IMG/VR virus record: IMGVR_UViG_3300035136_000034
Coordinates: 1 to 38,257 of that record
DNA length: 38,257 nucleotides
Strand: one strand, 5' to 3'
Origin: a virus
The notes beneath the pieces are model-generated. The model searched no databases and was not told the DNA's origin. It saw only the letters and a program-made list of their open reading frames with translations. Numbering within the stretch: position 1 is the stretch's first letter; the number at the start of each line of letters is the position of its first letter. Positions 1 through 8,126 of this stretch are shown piece by piece. The position numbers and the translations under genes were made by a program.

Positions 1-2052
1 CCAGGTCAAGCAGCGATCTGGAAAAGCTATGATAGAAGAGTAGCTATGACAGAAGAGGAATCAGATGTATATGCTACTATGACAGGATTAGATCCTTGGG
101 AACCAGGAAGTAAACCACCACATAATATGTTACTGGCATTGTCTAGGGGTGCCGGCAAGACAATGTTGTTGAGTGCCATTGCTATTTATGAGATTTTGAC
201 CAATGAATATGAGGCAATGATAGGAGAGTCAGTAGTTGTTACGGTAATTTGTCCACGTGTAAAACAGGCTAAAAAAATTATTAAGTATGCACAAGGATTA
301 TGTGAATCATCTGATTTGGTTAAGCATTCTCTAGATTCTGTTATTGATGATGCGATAAGATTCTATGGTGGAAGAAATATAATCGTTAGTGCTGCTGACC
401 AAGAAGGTACTGCGGCCAGGAGTGATACGACTCTTGTATTATTGATGGATGAGGAAGCATTTTTGTCGCCAAACGAAGATAAGCAGATTTATGAATCGGC
501 TTCTGGGTCTGGTCGAGGGGTTAAAACATTTCGAAGCATTCTATCATCATCGGTTAATGGAGAAGGAAATCATTTCCATCAGCTTTTCTCGAAATACCAT
601 GGAGAAAGAAATAAACTATGGGAAATATACTTCGGTCCAGCCGATGTCGTTTATTCGGATGTTTTGAGTGATCCAGATGCTGAAACGAAAAGTGTTGAAA
701 GCCCAGATGAATATAGGAGAGAATATTTTTGTGATTTTTCTGCCGGTAGTGTTAGAGAGAAATTTTTCAACAAGGAGGATGTAAAATCATGCATAATGAA
801 TGGAATAACGAGTATCGATAAAATAAATCATTCTACTCAATATATAGCTGCTACAGACCCATCAGGAGGTGTAGAGGATGCTTTTACATTGACGATCTGT
901 GAAAGATTGGATGATGGAGTGGTAAGGCAATGTTTAGCTAGAGCATGGGACCCGTCAGAAGAAGGATTCACATTGAATGATACAATTGATGAAATAGCAT
1001 CATTAGTAGCACCTTATTCTATATCGACTATATATGGTGATATTTTTGGGGGGCAGTTTGTTTCCGAGGCTTTTGCAGCAGTAGGATTAGATTATCAAGT
1101 GAGAGGTTTCAATAATGTAAATAAATTGCAACGTGCTTCTTGTTTGAGGCATCTTTTTCATGACAAGAAAATTATGATACTTGATGATGATAAACAATAT
1201 AGAGAAATAAAGGAGTACGAAAGCAAGAGATTGCCATCAGGAGTCATAAGTGTGAATCACCCGGATAAAGGATCGGATGATATGCTTGATGCTTTGGCGC
1301 TTTCCACATGGGAACTCGTTGGTCATGACATAAAGCTTCATCCTCCAGAACAGCTACAGGTATATAATGATAAGAATCATTATAAAATGTATACTAATAA
1401 TAAATATCCAAATATATATGGTAAAGGACCTGTTTTAAGTTATGGAGAAATTGTAGCTGGAGGAGAAGGACCAAAGTGGATAATAGATAATTGGCATAAG
1501 AATTGGCGTACAGCGTTATTATCGGTTGGCGAATTATCCCATACAGCAGGGATAGGACCGTTTCCATTGGTAAATCATATAGGCGAAAAAATAGTGCTTG
1601 AACATGCATGGATGAGATGGATTTTAGCAGAGTGGTGCAAAGATAATATAGATATCATTTTTAAAAATGATATAAAATTCTCTGATATACAAGCATGGCC
1701 AGAAATATTAAGACAGATAAAGAAACAAGGTATAAGAAATGTGGTTACATATGAATCATGTGGTGGTAGGAATTTAAAGTCAAGTGATATACCAGATGAC
1801 TGGCAAACATGTATCGTAATTAGTGATAGTGAAGCAATAGGAATGTCTGAGCAATCAGCAACTCCACCATGGACGAAGCCAATGAGTGAATGGGGTCTTG
1901 ATGGAATCATAAAAGAGATAGGTGGATGGTCAGATAGACCATGGTCACGCGCTGTCAGAGATGTATTCGCTGATGGAATAAGAATCAAAATGGGTGGAAA
2001 TCCAAAGCGACACAATGATTTCACTGGGGTAAATTTTGAGAGACATTGGTAA
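1..2052 (+). CDS. terL: Terminase large subunit, 3' part (gene continues from 38008 across the circle)
   Basis: This is the DNA-packaging motor ATPase and headful or site-cutting nuclease. The frame is open from base 1 and joins the start at 38008, giving about 724 aa. The ATPase shows a Walker A motif SRGAGKT (about residues 89-95 of the joined protein) and a Walker B-like LVLLMDEE (about 185-192). The RNase H-like nuclease shows ATDPSGG, a second acidic strand IYGDIFGG, and GSDDMLDAL, the usual three acidic sites. About 230 residues follow the nuclease (from roughly nt 1320), which is more than most large terminases carry, and I do not recognise them. The ATG at 46 is not the real start, because the frame upstream is open and clearly homologous in style. 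A palindrome copy follows the stop. Confidence 0.93.
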   Translation, partial: PGQAAIWKSYDRRVAMTEEESDVYATMTGLDPWEPGSKPPHNMLLALSRGAGKTMLLSAIAIYEILTNEYEAMIGESVVVTVICPRVKQAKKIIKYAQGLCESSDLVKHSLDSVIDDAIRFYGGRNIIVSAADQEGTAARSDTTLVLLMDEEAFLSPNEDKQIYESASGSGRGVKTFRSILSSSVNGEGNHFHQLFSKYHGERNKLWEIYFGPADVVYSDVLSDPDAETKSVESPDEYRREYFCDFSAGSVREKFFNKEDVKSCIMNGITSIDKINHSTQYIAATDPSGGVEDAFTLTICERLDDGVVRQCLARAWDPSEEGFTLNDTIDEIASLVAPYSISTIYGDIFGGQFVSEAFAAVGLDYQVRGFNNVNKLQRASCLRHLFHDKKIMILDDDKQYREIKEYESKRLPSGVISVNHPDKGSDDMLDALALSTWELVGHDIKLHPPEQLQVYNDKNHYKMYTNNKYPNIYGKGPVLSYGEIVAGGEGPKWIIDNWHKNWRTALLSVGELSHTAGIGPFPLVNHIGEKIVLEHAWMRWILAEWCKDNIDIIFKNDIKFSDIQAWPEILRQIKKQGIRNVVTYESCGGRNLKSSDIPDDWQTCIVISDSEAIGMSEQSATPPWTKPMSEWGLDGIIKEIGGWSDRPWSRAVRDVFADGIRIKMGGNPKRHNDFTGVNFERHW

Positions 2053-2063
2053 TCGTTTGACAA

Positions 2064-2083
2064 TTGCGAACTCGAGTTCGCAA
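2064..2083. repeat. Palindrome copy 1 (CGAACTCGAGTTCG family)
   Basis: This is a perfect 20-bp palindrome, TTGCGAACTCGAGTTCGCAA, starting 12 bp after the terminase stop. A TTGACA hexamer (2057-2062) lies immediately upstream, but no convincing -10 box sits at the right distance. As RNA it would form an 8-bp stem with a UCGA loop. Confidence 0.9.
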
Positions 2084-2097
2084 AAATAATCTATTCG

Positions 2098-2122
2098 ACC
2101 AGAGACCGTTTTGGTCTCTGGT
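2098..2122 (+). terminator. Hairpin after terminase, possible terminator
   Basis: Arms ACCAGAGACC and GGTCTCTGGT form a perfect 10-bp stem around GTTTT. The first long T run is about 25 bp further on, so intrinsic termination is uncertain; it may be an mRNA 3'-end structure. Confidence 0.5.
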
Positions 2123-2204
2123 GACGCAAGTTCCTTGTTTGATATATCTTTTTTTAAGAAAAAACACATAAAATCAAAAAAATATTCTATTGTGTCAAAA
2201 ATAG

Positions 2205-2233
2205 TTGACAGATAGCATATATAAAAGTACCAT
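2205..2233 (+). promoter_or_regulatory. Possible sigma70-type promoter before the portal operon
   Basis: TTGACA at 2205-2210 is followed after 17 bp by TACCAT (2228-2233), a 4/6 match to the -10 consensus. The start would fall just before the hairpin at 2244, so the transcript would meet a terminator at once; this could be an attenuated promoter. Confidence 0.4.
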
Positions 2234-2243
2234 TTGGGATAGG

Positions 2244-2275
2244 GACTAGTGTATCAACTGGTCTTTTTTGTTTTT
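2244..2275 (+). terminator. Intrinsic terminator or attenuator
   Basis: GACTAGT and ACTGGTC pair over 7 bp (one G-U), directly followed by TTTTTT and then more T. It lies between the possible promoter at 2205 and the first small gene of the head operon, so it could either end upstream transcription or attenuate the operon. Confidence 0.65.
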
Positions 2276-2291
2276 AGCATGGAAGATGAAA

Positions 2292-2516
2292 ATGGAAGAA
2301 ATATCTCAAGGTGTTTCTGAGCTGGATGGTTATCGACAAAATCCACACATTGTAGTCCAGACTGGTGATGAAGAAGCAAAGAAAGTACATGTTATTCCAC
2401 TGTCTTTTATTCAAGATGTCATATCAGGAGATAGGCAATGGAGTGACATGGAAGATGGTGATGCAATTCTGAGAAGGATTCTTACTGAATGGATAGATAG
2501 GATGCCTAGAGGATGA
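2292..2516 (+). CDS. Small hypothetical protein, 74 aa
   Basis: I do not recognise this acidic protein (starts MEEISQGVSE). The open frame extends upstream to a TTG at 2268 that lies inside the terminator T run. I chose the ATG at 2292 because GGAAG (2281-2285) sits 6 bases before it; ATG 2286 is a close alternative. It opens the head operon between terminase and portal and overlaps the next gene by 4 bases (ATGA), which suggests translational coupling. Lacking motifs, no function is assigned. Confidence 0.6.
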   Translation: MEEISQGVSELDGYRQNPHIVVQTGDEEAKKVHVIPLSFIQDVISGDRQWSDMEDGDAILRRILTEWIDRMPRG

Positions 2517-2731
2517 CAAAAGAAGAGATTATCTATGCTATAGAGAATCGTATTCGTGTGAGGGGGAATATAGCTGGCGTACTGGTATCTGGATGCATAA
2601 AAGAAATTGGATATTTGCAAATAAAAGCTGGTCCTGGATATATACAGAGAGCAGTTGCCACTATAGTTAATGACGATAATTTAGAAGTATATTGTCATAT
2701 CAAAGATATCGAAAAGGTTAATTTTGTCTAA
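2513..2731 (+). CDS. Small hypothetical protein, 72 aa
   Basis: This is an unrecognised 72-aa protein beginning MTKEEIIYAI, with alternating hydrophobic and charged residues consistent with a compact alpha/beta fold. The start overlaps the upstream stop (ATGA), with AGAGG just before it. Its 3' end overlaps the portal start by 8 bases. The tight overlaps on both sides argue that it is a real member of the head operon. Confidence 0.6.
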   Translation: MTKEEIIYAIENRIRVRGNIAGVLVSGCIKEIGYLQIKAGPGYIQRAVATIVNDDNLEVYCHIKDIEKVNFV

Positions 2732-4337
2732 TATTCTGCGCTGGTTACTCGGCAAAACTGGACAAGAGACATGGATTGAGCCAGATAGTTATGTAGCAGA
2801 TAAAATAACTGGATATTTTGGCCGTACTACAGATAGAGACCAAATTCGTGATGCTATCATACAGAGATATGGTACTGGGTTTAGAATCGATAAGGATGCG
2901 ACTAGTGGCATTACTATAAAATCATATGAACGGTCCGGATTCCGCGAACGAATGATGGCTAACCAGATCGAGATCGTGTCACTTGGACTAGGTCATAAAA
3001 TTGTTAATGCATTATCTAATTTATTCTCGGAGACTACACAGAATTTTTCGTATGTATCTAAATTAAATTCAATTGATATATCAAAAATAGTTGAATATCT
3101 GGATAAAATGAGAAATGGAGAGCAATATTTAGCTGGTTTAACTTCTGCTGATATAATGAGTATACAATGTGCAAGTTCTACGATTTTTACAGAATTCATT
3201 GATGGTCGTCTTAGATATAGGGTGCTTGATCCAGGAAAAATAAGGATGATGTACCATGAAAGTATAGAGGTAGATGGAAGGATTCAGCCGACTGATTACA
3301 GAAGAATAGATGATGCATCTAAAATAATTATTAAGACTGGTACCATATCAGATGGAATAACAGATAGATATGTGGGTATAGTAGGAAGATGTGACCAATA
3401 TCCTATTGGTAGATACGTCGCTTATACTGGAGATGCTGATAGTAGAGATTTGCCAGCTGTAGGGTCTGGAAGTGCTATGGATTGGAGGATTGATGGTGAA
3501 ATAGCTAATCCATTAACATATTACGGTTTGATGAATCCTGATTTAGAAGTTCCTGAGTATCCTATATCTATAATATATGGTGGGAATGCAGGTAATATTG
3601 GTGATGATGATATTCTGCCTTTATCCGATTCGTTGATGCGAGATAGCTTAGAATGTGACATTGCTGCGTCACAAATAAGGGGAGCGGCGGCAAAACATTC
3701 AGAAGGCACACGTGTTCTTACTAAATCTAAAAATGGTAGCAGTCAATTAATACCTAGGTCATTACACGGTAATGTAATTTTAGAGGATGGACAAAAACTT
3801 GAAGATTTGAAAAATGATATTGCGTCTGTGCAAATAGCGTGGGAAACGCTTAGGTCTCAAATGGTATCTATTGCATCATCATATATGGTGCCTGATTATC
3901 TCATTTCTTCAGAAGACCATACTGTTGAGGCATCATCTGGTGTGGCTTTGAAAGTAAGAACAAAGCCACTGCTTAAATTGCGTGAGAATAGGGTGCGGCA
4001 AAATAAACCTTCTATATATAGGTTATTCGAAATAGAAAAGGCATTGATTTCTATTTTTGCTGATGTTGATAATGATCAAATTATAGAAGTCCTAAAAACA
4101 TGTGAGCAAAAATGGGATGCTGGAGAGATGATAGCTCCTGAAAATGTTGTTGAAAAAACTAATGTTTTAAAAACGCTATATGAGATTGGAGTTTATGATC
4201 CTATAGAAACAATTCGTATTCAATATGGACTAGGGTCAGAAGCTGAAGCCATTGATATGTACAATAAATTGAAAAAAAGAAGTCAATTATATCCTTCATT
4301 ATTAGATACAAACAATGTAGATATAGTCGATGATTAA
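2724..4337 (+). CDS. Portal protein
   Basis: The 537-aa protein, placed between terminase and scaffold/capsid genes, has the size, position and composition of a tailed-phage portal: the dodecameric ring at one head vertex through which DNA is pumped and to which the neck binds. The start is TTG at 2724 (MSNILRWLLGK), with AAAGG about 8 bases upstream; no ATG fits better. The middle is rich in short beta strands and the C-terminal third is helical and charged (KKRSQLYPSLL), as in other portals. The identification rests mainly on gene order and size, since portals are poorly conserved in sequence. Confidence 0.8.
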   Translation: MSNILRWLLGKTGQETWIEPDSYVADKITGYFGRTTDRDQIRDAIIQRYGTGFRIDKDATSGITIKSYERSGFRERMMANQIEIVSLGLGHKIVNALSNLFSETTQNFSYVSKLNSIDISKIVEYLDKMRNGEQYLAGLTSADIMSIQCASSTIFTEFIDGRLRYRVLDPGKIRMMYHESIEVDGRIQPTDYRRIDDASKIIIKTGTISDGITDRYVGIVGRCDQYPIGRYVAYTGDADSRDLPAVGSGSAMDWRIDGEIANPLTYYGLMNPDLEVPEYPISIIYGGNAGNIGDDDILPLSDSLMRDSLECDIAASQIRGAAAKHSEGTRVLTKSKNGSSQLIPRSLHGNVILEDGQKLEDLKNDIASVQIAWETLRSQMVSIASSYMVPDYLISSEDHTVEASSGVALKVRTKPLLKLRENRVRQNKPSIYRLFEIEKALISIFADVDNDQIIEVLKTCEQKWDAGEMIAPENVVEKTNVLKTLYEIGVYDPIETIRIQYGLGSEAEAIDMYNKLKKRSQLYPSLLDTNNVDIVDD

Positions 4338-4476
4338 AAAAGAAGGAAATAGATGGGTACTATACACATCGGATGGAAAGCACAAATTAGGTGGTCCATA
4401 TAAGACAAGGAAAGAAGCGTTAGATAGAGAAAAACAAGTTCAGTATTTCAAGTATAAAAATAAGAAAAAATCTTAG
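4330..4476 (+). CDS. 48-aa basic phage protein
   Basis: This short gene overlaps the portal stop by 8 bases and encodes a basic protein (MIKKEGNRWVLYTSDGKHK..., ending in KNKKKS). Its pattern, a VLYTSDG beta hairpin, LGGPYKTRKEAL and then REKQVQYFK, resembles a very common small protein found beside phage terminase and capsid genes; I recall the pattern but no established function. The stop is immediately followed by palindrome copy 2. The high Lys content fits nucleic acid or procapsid contact, but that is a guess. Confidence 0.7.
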   Translation: MIKKEGNRWVLYTSDGKHKLGGPYKTRKEALDREKQVQYFKYKNKKKS

Positions 4477-4500
4477 TTGCGAACTCGAGTTCGTAACTAA
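4473..4500. repeat. Palindrome copy 2, extended stem
   Basis: The 14-bp core (4480-4493) is extended by TTAGTT on the left and AACTAA on the right. In RNA this gives a 12-bp stem with a single G-U pair and a UCGA loop. The left arm overlaps the stop codon of the 48-aa gene. Confidence 0.88.
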
Positions 4501-4563
4501 TAGATATATAGATACATCATTTTAAGCATGCTGGTACGTCCAGAATAAAACGTGGAGGCTAAA

Positions 4564-5190
4564 ATGTCAGGTAACGAGCAGGGCACACAAGGTGCCGAAG
4601 ATACTGGTGCAAAAGGCATAGTGATTCCAAACGTTGAGGAATCAGACAAAGAGAAGTCCATCAATAGTAAGGCTAAAGAATTGCCATGGGTAATAGATCT
4701 CCAGAAGAAATCAGCGGCCTATGACAAACTCGTTGCTAAACAAGCGGAGAACAAGCAGCGAGTAGAACAGGAACAGCTTGAGGCAGCTGGTAACTATGAA
4801 GCATCACTAGAGATGGAGAGAAGTAAATATAAAGAGCTTGAGACAAAGTATCAAAAGGAGATCAAAGAATTATCACTAAAAGCGGAGATGATAGGTGCTG
4901 GTCTTGTTGATTCTAGAGCAATAAAGCTTTTTATCGATGATTTTAACCCGGATGAGGAAAGTGTAGGGGATTTTGTGGCCAAGATTAAGGCTGACAATAA
5001 AAATTCTTTATATTTTTCTGCACCAAAGAAATCGCCATTGGAAACTCCTGTGCCTGGTGGTGGCGGAAAAGGTCAGAATTATGACCCGACATGGATTGAT
5101 TCTGATGACCCAAAGAAGAGGGAAGTTGCTCTTCAGCATAATAGGAAAAAGGCATTCGAGGATCTGAGAGCGAAAGGAATTTTGCCATAA
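4564..5190 (+). CDS. Capsid scaffold protein
   Basis: This 208-aa, highly charged protein lies directly before the major capsid gene and has the look of an internal scaffold. It has a low-complexity polar N-terminus, a central helical coiled coil (about residues 45-120, rich in Glu/Lys/Gln) and a Gly-rich hinge (PVPGGGG) before a basic C-terminal tail ending RKKAFEDLRAKGILP, the kind of tail scaffolds use to bind capsid protein. The frame is open from GTG 4552, but GGAGG at 4554-4558 places the true start at ATG 4564. Confidence 0.78.
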   Translation: MSGNEQGTQGAEDTGAKGIVIPNVEESDKEKSINSKAKELPWVIDLQKKSAAYDKLVAKQAENKQRVEQEQLEAAGNYEASLEMERSKYKELETKYQKEIKELSLKAEMIGAGLVDSRAIKLFIDDFNPDEESVGDFVAKIKADNKNSLYFSAPKKSPLETPVPGGGGKGQNYDPTWIDSDDPKKREVALQHNRKKAFEDLRAKGILP

Positions 5191-5203
5191 AGGATTTTAA
5201 GAA

Positions 5204-6112
5204 ATGTATGAGTTTGATTCATTAATCAATAACGTCGTCGAGAAGAAGATCGAAGTCGTTACAGTTGCTAAGCCATATGAAGATTTGAAGAAAATTTTCA
5301 ATTATGAGCAAATGAATGATGGTGGAAGTGCCGTAAGGCTTAACATCGAAGCATCCCATACGAGCGCTGCTCGGAATTTTACTCGGTCTGATGTGGATCC
5401 TACAGGTGGCTCTGAGACATATGTTGAAGCGCGTTGGGACAACGTATACACAGAAGTCCCGATGGAAATCAGCAGGATCGATATCAATGAGGCTGTTGGT
5501 CGTGGAGAATTTATGGTCGAGAGTCTGTTTACTAAAGCTTACAAAGTAGCTCTGGTAGATTTGAATAACAAGATTTTCGACAATATTTATGCTCGTATAA
5601 GAGCTGATCTATTGAATTCAGGAACCTATAGTGATGCTGCATTGGTGCGTGCTTCATATCCTGCGGCATTGACCGTGCATAATGATATCACTGCAACACC
5701 ATTGACCTATGGTTTAGTCAGGAGTTGTCGCAGCAATACTGTGAATGGAAAAGAAGTTGGGGACATTGCGTCTAACTATGTATGGATGATTGAGCAGACT
5801 GCGTGGGATACGCTTGAACCACAGTTACAACTGTTGAACACATGGATTGCATCTCCAGGGGATGCAATGTCACCAGGTGGATATGCACCTGTTGGTTCTA
5901 TTAGTGGAGTTCCGACATATACGCCCAATGGAATGACAGATGGAGATACATTCTTCTTACGACGAGAAGACATACATATGAGAGAGAATATGGCTAGGAT
6001 TACAGAAGAGGTTCAATCTGGTAGATTCACACGAAAATGGATCATCAGGATTGGTCTAACACCGTGGGTGGAGAACTGTAGGCTTCATGGAATGATGACA
6101 AATAAGACTTAA
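5204..6112 (+). CDS. Major capsid protein
   Basis: The 302-aa protein follows the scaffold by 13 bases and has the size and composition of an HK97-fold major capsid protein: a long helical N-terminal arm (MYEFDSLINNVVEKK), a mixed middle, and a beta-rich C-terminal part (TRKWIIRIGLTPWVENCR). Its codons look more GC-balanced than those of the fibre genes, as is common for highly expressed virion genes, though this is by eye only. No protease gene is visible, so processing, if any, is unclear. Called from position and size together with the scaffold. Confidence 0.82.
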   Translation: MYEFDSLINNVVEKKIEVVTVAKPYEDLKKIFNYEQMNDGGSAVRLNIEASHTSAARNFTRSDVDPTGGSETYVEARWDNVYTEVPMEISRIDINEAVGRGEFMVESLFTKAYKVALVDLNNKIFDNIYARIRADLLNSGTYSDAALVRASYPAALTVHNDITATPLTYGLVRSCRSNTVNGKEVGDIASNYVWMIEQTAWDTLEPQLQLLNTWIASPGDAMSPGGYAPVGSISGVPTYTPNGMTDGDTFFLRREDIHMRENMARITEEVQSGRFTRKWIIRIGLTPWVENCRLHGMMTNKT

Positions 6113-6171
6113 TATAGGTTTTATTGTTAGAAGATAAAAATAAATAAAAATATATAAAAGGAGATGATGAT

Positions 6172-6531
6172 ATGGCGACTGAATTAGCATTGTCTAGCGG
6201 TCAATTGGGCGTACGTGCAACACCTGGATATGCAATGGAGGCATTGTTTACTCTTACGCCAGGCACTACAGCTACTGCCGGAGAAGCAATTACTGCATTG
6301 CTTACTCCATATTTTTCAACGGTTGATGCAATAGAGGTATGTGGAGCTACGGCAAACGAATTGTATGTAACAAATACAGTGATGCCGTTTTTTGAGTTTG
6401 TTCCTGGCGGAGCTTTAGCGTCAAATGCTGTTACATTATTCTGGCTAACTTTTGCTGGTGCAATTGATAATGGTACAAATTTGTCTACCCTTGGTACATT
6501 ACAGATAAAAGTTGCTGGTAAGGCTGCATAG
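6172..6531 (+). CDS. Probable capsid decoration or head protein, 119 aa
   Basis: A strong AAGGAG site lies before ATG 6172. The protein (MATELALSSGQLGVRATPGY...) is small, rich in Ala, Thr and Gly, nearly uncharged, and predicted beta-rich. Such a protein immediately after the major capsid gene is often a decoration or head-stabilising protein, but I see no diagnostic motif. The strong ribosome site suggests abundant synthesis. A palindrome copy follows its stop by 1 base. Confidence 0.6.
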   Translation: MATELALSSGQLGVRATPGYAMEALFTLTPGTTATAGEAITALLTPYFSTVDAIEVCGATANELYVTNTVMPFFEFVPGGALASNAVTLFWLTFAGAIDNGTNLSTLGTLQIKVAGKAA

Positions 6532-6532
6532 G

Positions 6533-6548
6533 ACGAACTCGAGTTCGT
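6533..6548. repeat. Palindrome copy 3
   Basis: ACGAACTCGAGTTCGT, a perfect 16-bp palindrome, begins one base after the stop of the 119-aa gene. Here the outer pair is A-T instead of G-C, so the symmetry is kept while the base changes. Confidence 0.9.
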
Positions 6549-6575
6549 TTTAATAGTTTCCTTTCTTCCTTGCGA

Positions 6576-6608
6576 AACTGGGCTTTTTTGTCATTTTTAA
6601 GCCCAGTT
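6576..6608 (+). terminator. Hairpin with T-rich loop, possible terminator
   Basis: AACTGGGCTT pairs with AAGCCCAGTT over 10 bp around a 13-base T-rich loop. No T run follows the 3' arm, so it may be an RNA stability element or a weak terminator that lowers expression of genes after the decoration protein. Confidence 0.45.
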
Positions 6609-6685
6609 GTCATGGTGTGGCGGTCATGACCTGATGAGCAGCCGGAATACCAAGTACCATCGAGCAGATGCAAAGGAGGCATAAG

Positions 6686-7348
6686 ATGGATAGTAGAATA
6701 GATTTTGCAACGATAGCTAATGAAAAAGATCTAGATCGCAGAATGCAGATTATTCATGATCAATTGGACAAATTTGATGATGATGATCCTCCTGATATTG
6801 GGTCTTTCTATGTAGAGAGAGAAGATAGAGAAGGAATAGGCTTATTTTTCATCGCCCTTGGAAGCCCGGAATATGCACATTTTCGGTGGAGAATACAAGT
6901 ACTACGTGATGAATGGGGTAAGGAGAAGAAGCCTGGTGAATATGTGGAAAGATCAATACCGGTTAATAGAAAAACTATCGATGGCAAACTTATATCAGCA
7001 AAAGTAATGAGTAATGCCAAAAGGAATGGTTCTTTTTCTCAGAAATATGAGCGGATTCGAAAATATAAGATCGATGAAAAAGGATGCATTACTAATGTGC
7101 CATATGATGATGCTGCATATTTTATTTATAATTGGGGTTTTAATCGGAAGACTGGTTTTGCAATAACGGATAAACACGAATATTCACGTGAACCAGTTGA
7201 CGTGAAAGATCATACTAAAGGATTTAAAAAACATATTCATTATTGGCGATATTCTCCAGTGTCAAAATTGGATTATGAAAATATGCCTGTTATTAGTTCC
7301 GAAAACTCTGTTGGAAAGTTACGATTAAAGGATATAAAGGATAAGTAA
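6686..7348 (+). CDS. Hypothetical head-region protein, 220 aa
   Basis: The frame is open from 6668, but AAAGGAGG (6672-6679) sits 6 bases before ATG 6686, which is taken as the start (MDSRIDFATIANEKDL). The protein is hydrophilic, with an acidic patch FDDDDPPDIGSFY and many aromatic residues towards the end. I see no enzyme motif. It overlaps the next gene by one base (TAATG). Its place after the capsid genes suggests a virion or assembly role; function unknown. Confidence 0.65.
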   Translation: MDSRIDFATIANEKDLDRRMQIIHDQLDKFDDDDPPDIGSFYVEREDREGIGLFFIALGSPEYAHFRWRIQVLRDEWGKEKKPGEYVERSIPVNRKTIDGKLISAKVMSNAKRNGSFSQKYERIRKYKIDEKGCITNVPYDDAAYFIYNWGFNRKTGFAITDKHEYSREPVDVKDHTKGFKKHIHYWRYSPVSKLDYENMPVISSENSVGKLRLKDIKDK

Positions 7349-7671
7349 TGCATAGATTATCACAAAAACAAGCAGCAACAACAAGTGCAGTTGCTTGGAC
7401 TATCTATATAGATGATATTTTCGATGTCCCGAGAATAGATATTGCTTTCGGCGCCACGACTACTAGCGCGGGTAATGTTACTGTCACTAAGGATAGTGTA
7501 GAAGGTGCTGCATATGATTGCGTGATTTCTACTACTGATGCTCAAGCAAAGGACCAAGTAGTTATTACGGGTTTAACTGGATTTGTGAAAGGAGATAAAC
7601 TTCTGATTGAATATGCAAATCCAGATAGTGTATCTGTTACAGCTACTGCGACGTTAGAAATACCAAATTAG
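7348..7671 (+). CDS. Hypothetical beta-rich head-region protein, 107 aa
   Basis: Coupled to the previous gene by a TAATG overlap. The sequence alternates Thr/Val/Ala (AGNVTVTKDSVEGAAYDCVI, then VTATATLEIPN), the pattern of a small beta-sandwich as seen in decoration and fibre-base proteins. No specific family is recognised. Confidence 0.6.
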   Translation: MHRLSQKQAATTSAVAWTIYIDDIFDVPRIDIAFGATTTSAGNVTVTKDSVEGAAYDCVISTTDAQAKDQVVITGLTGFVKGDKLLIEYANPDSVSVTATATLEIPN

Positions 7672-7694
7672 AAATATAATTAGAGGTATATATA

Positions 7695-8123
7695 ATGGCG
7701 ACATTAAATCCTGTAGTATTTTATTGTTTTTCTGCTGATTTGGCTCATGGAGTTCATAATTTCAGTAGTGATACATTGAAACTGGCATTGACAAATTCAG
7801 CTCCTACTCAAGCTACTGATGATGAGTTTTCTGATATTTCAGAGATTTCGGCAGGAGATGGTTATACAGCTGATGGTGAGACTATTACTGTTTCATCTTC
7901 GAGCCAAACGGCTGGTGTATATAGTCTGGTTACTCTAGGAACAGTAGAGTGGGAGTCAACAGGAACAATAGGGCCATTTCGATACATTCCATTATACAAT
8001 GATGATGCAACAAATGATGAATTAATATCATATTATGATATTGGAAGTAATGTAACACTTTACAATGGTGATAGATATACTCTTGATACTGCCATCACAT
8101 TAATAACCTACAATTTTTCATAA
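7695..8123 (+). CDS. Phage structural protein of the common DLAHGVHN type, 142 aa
   Basis: The pattern DLAHGVHNFSSDTLKLALTN, then EISAGDGYT, a Ser-rich strand, GPFRYIPLYNDDATND and a closing Thr-rich strand matches a small beta-structured protein that I recall from many phage head-to-fibre gene clusters; those are normally left without a function. It probably forms a capsid or fibre accessory subunit. It leads the appendage gene block, and its stop is 3 bases before the next start. Confidence 0.65.
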   Translation: MATLNPVVFYCFSADLAHGVHNFSSDTLKLALTNSAPTQATDDEFSDISEISAGDGYTADGETITVSSSSQTAGVYSLVTLGTVEWESTGTIGPFRYIPLYNDDATNDELISYYDIGSNVTLYNGDRYTLDTAITLITYNFS

Positions 8124-8126
8124 AAA

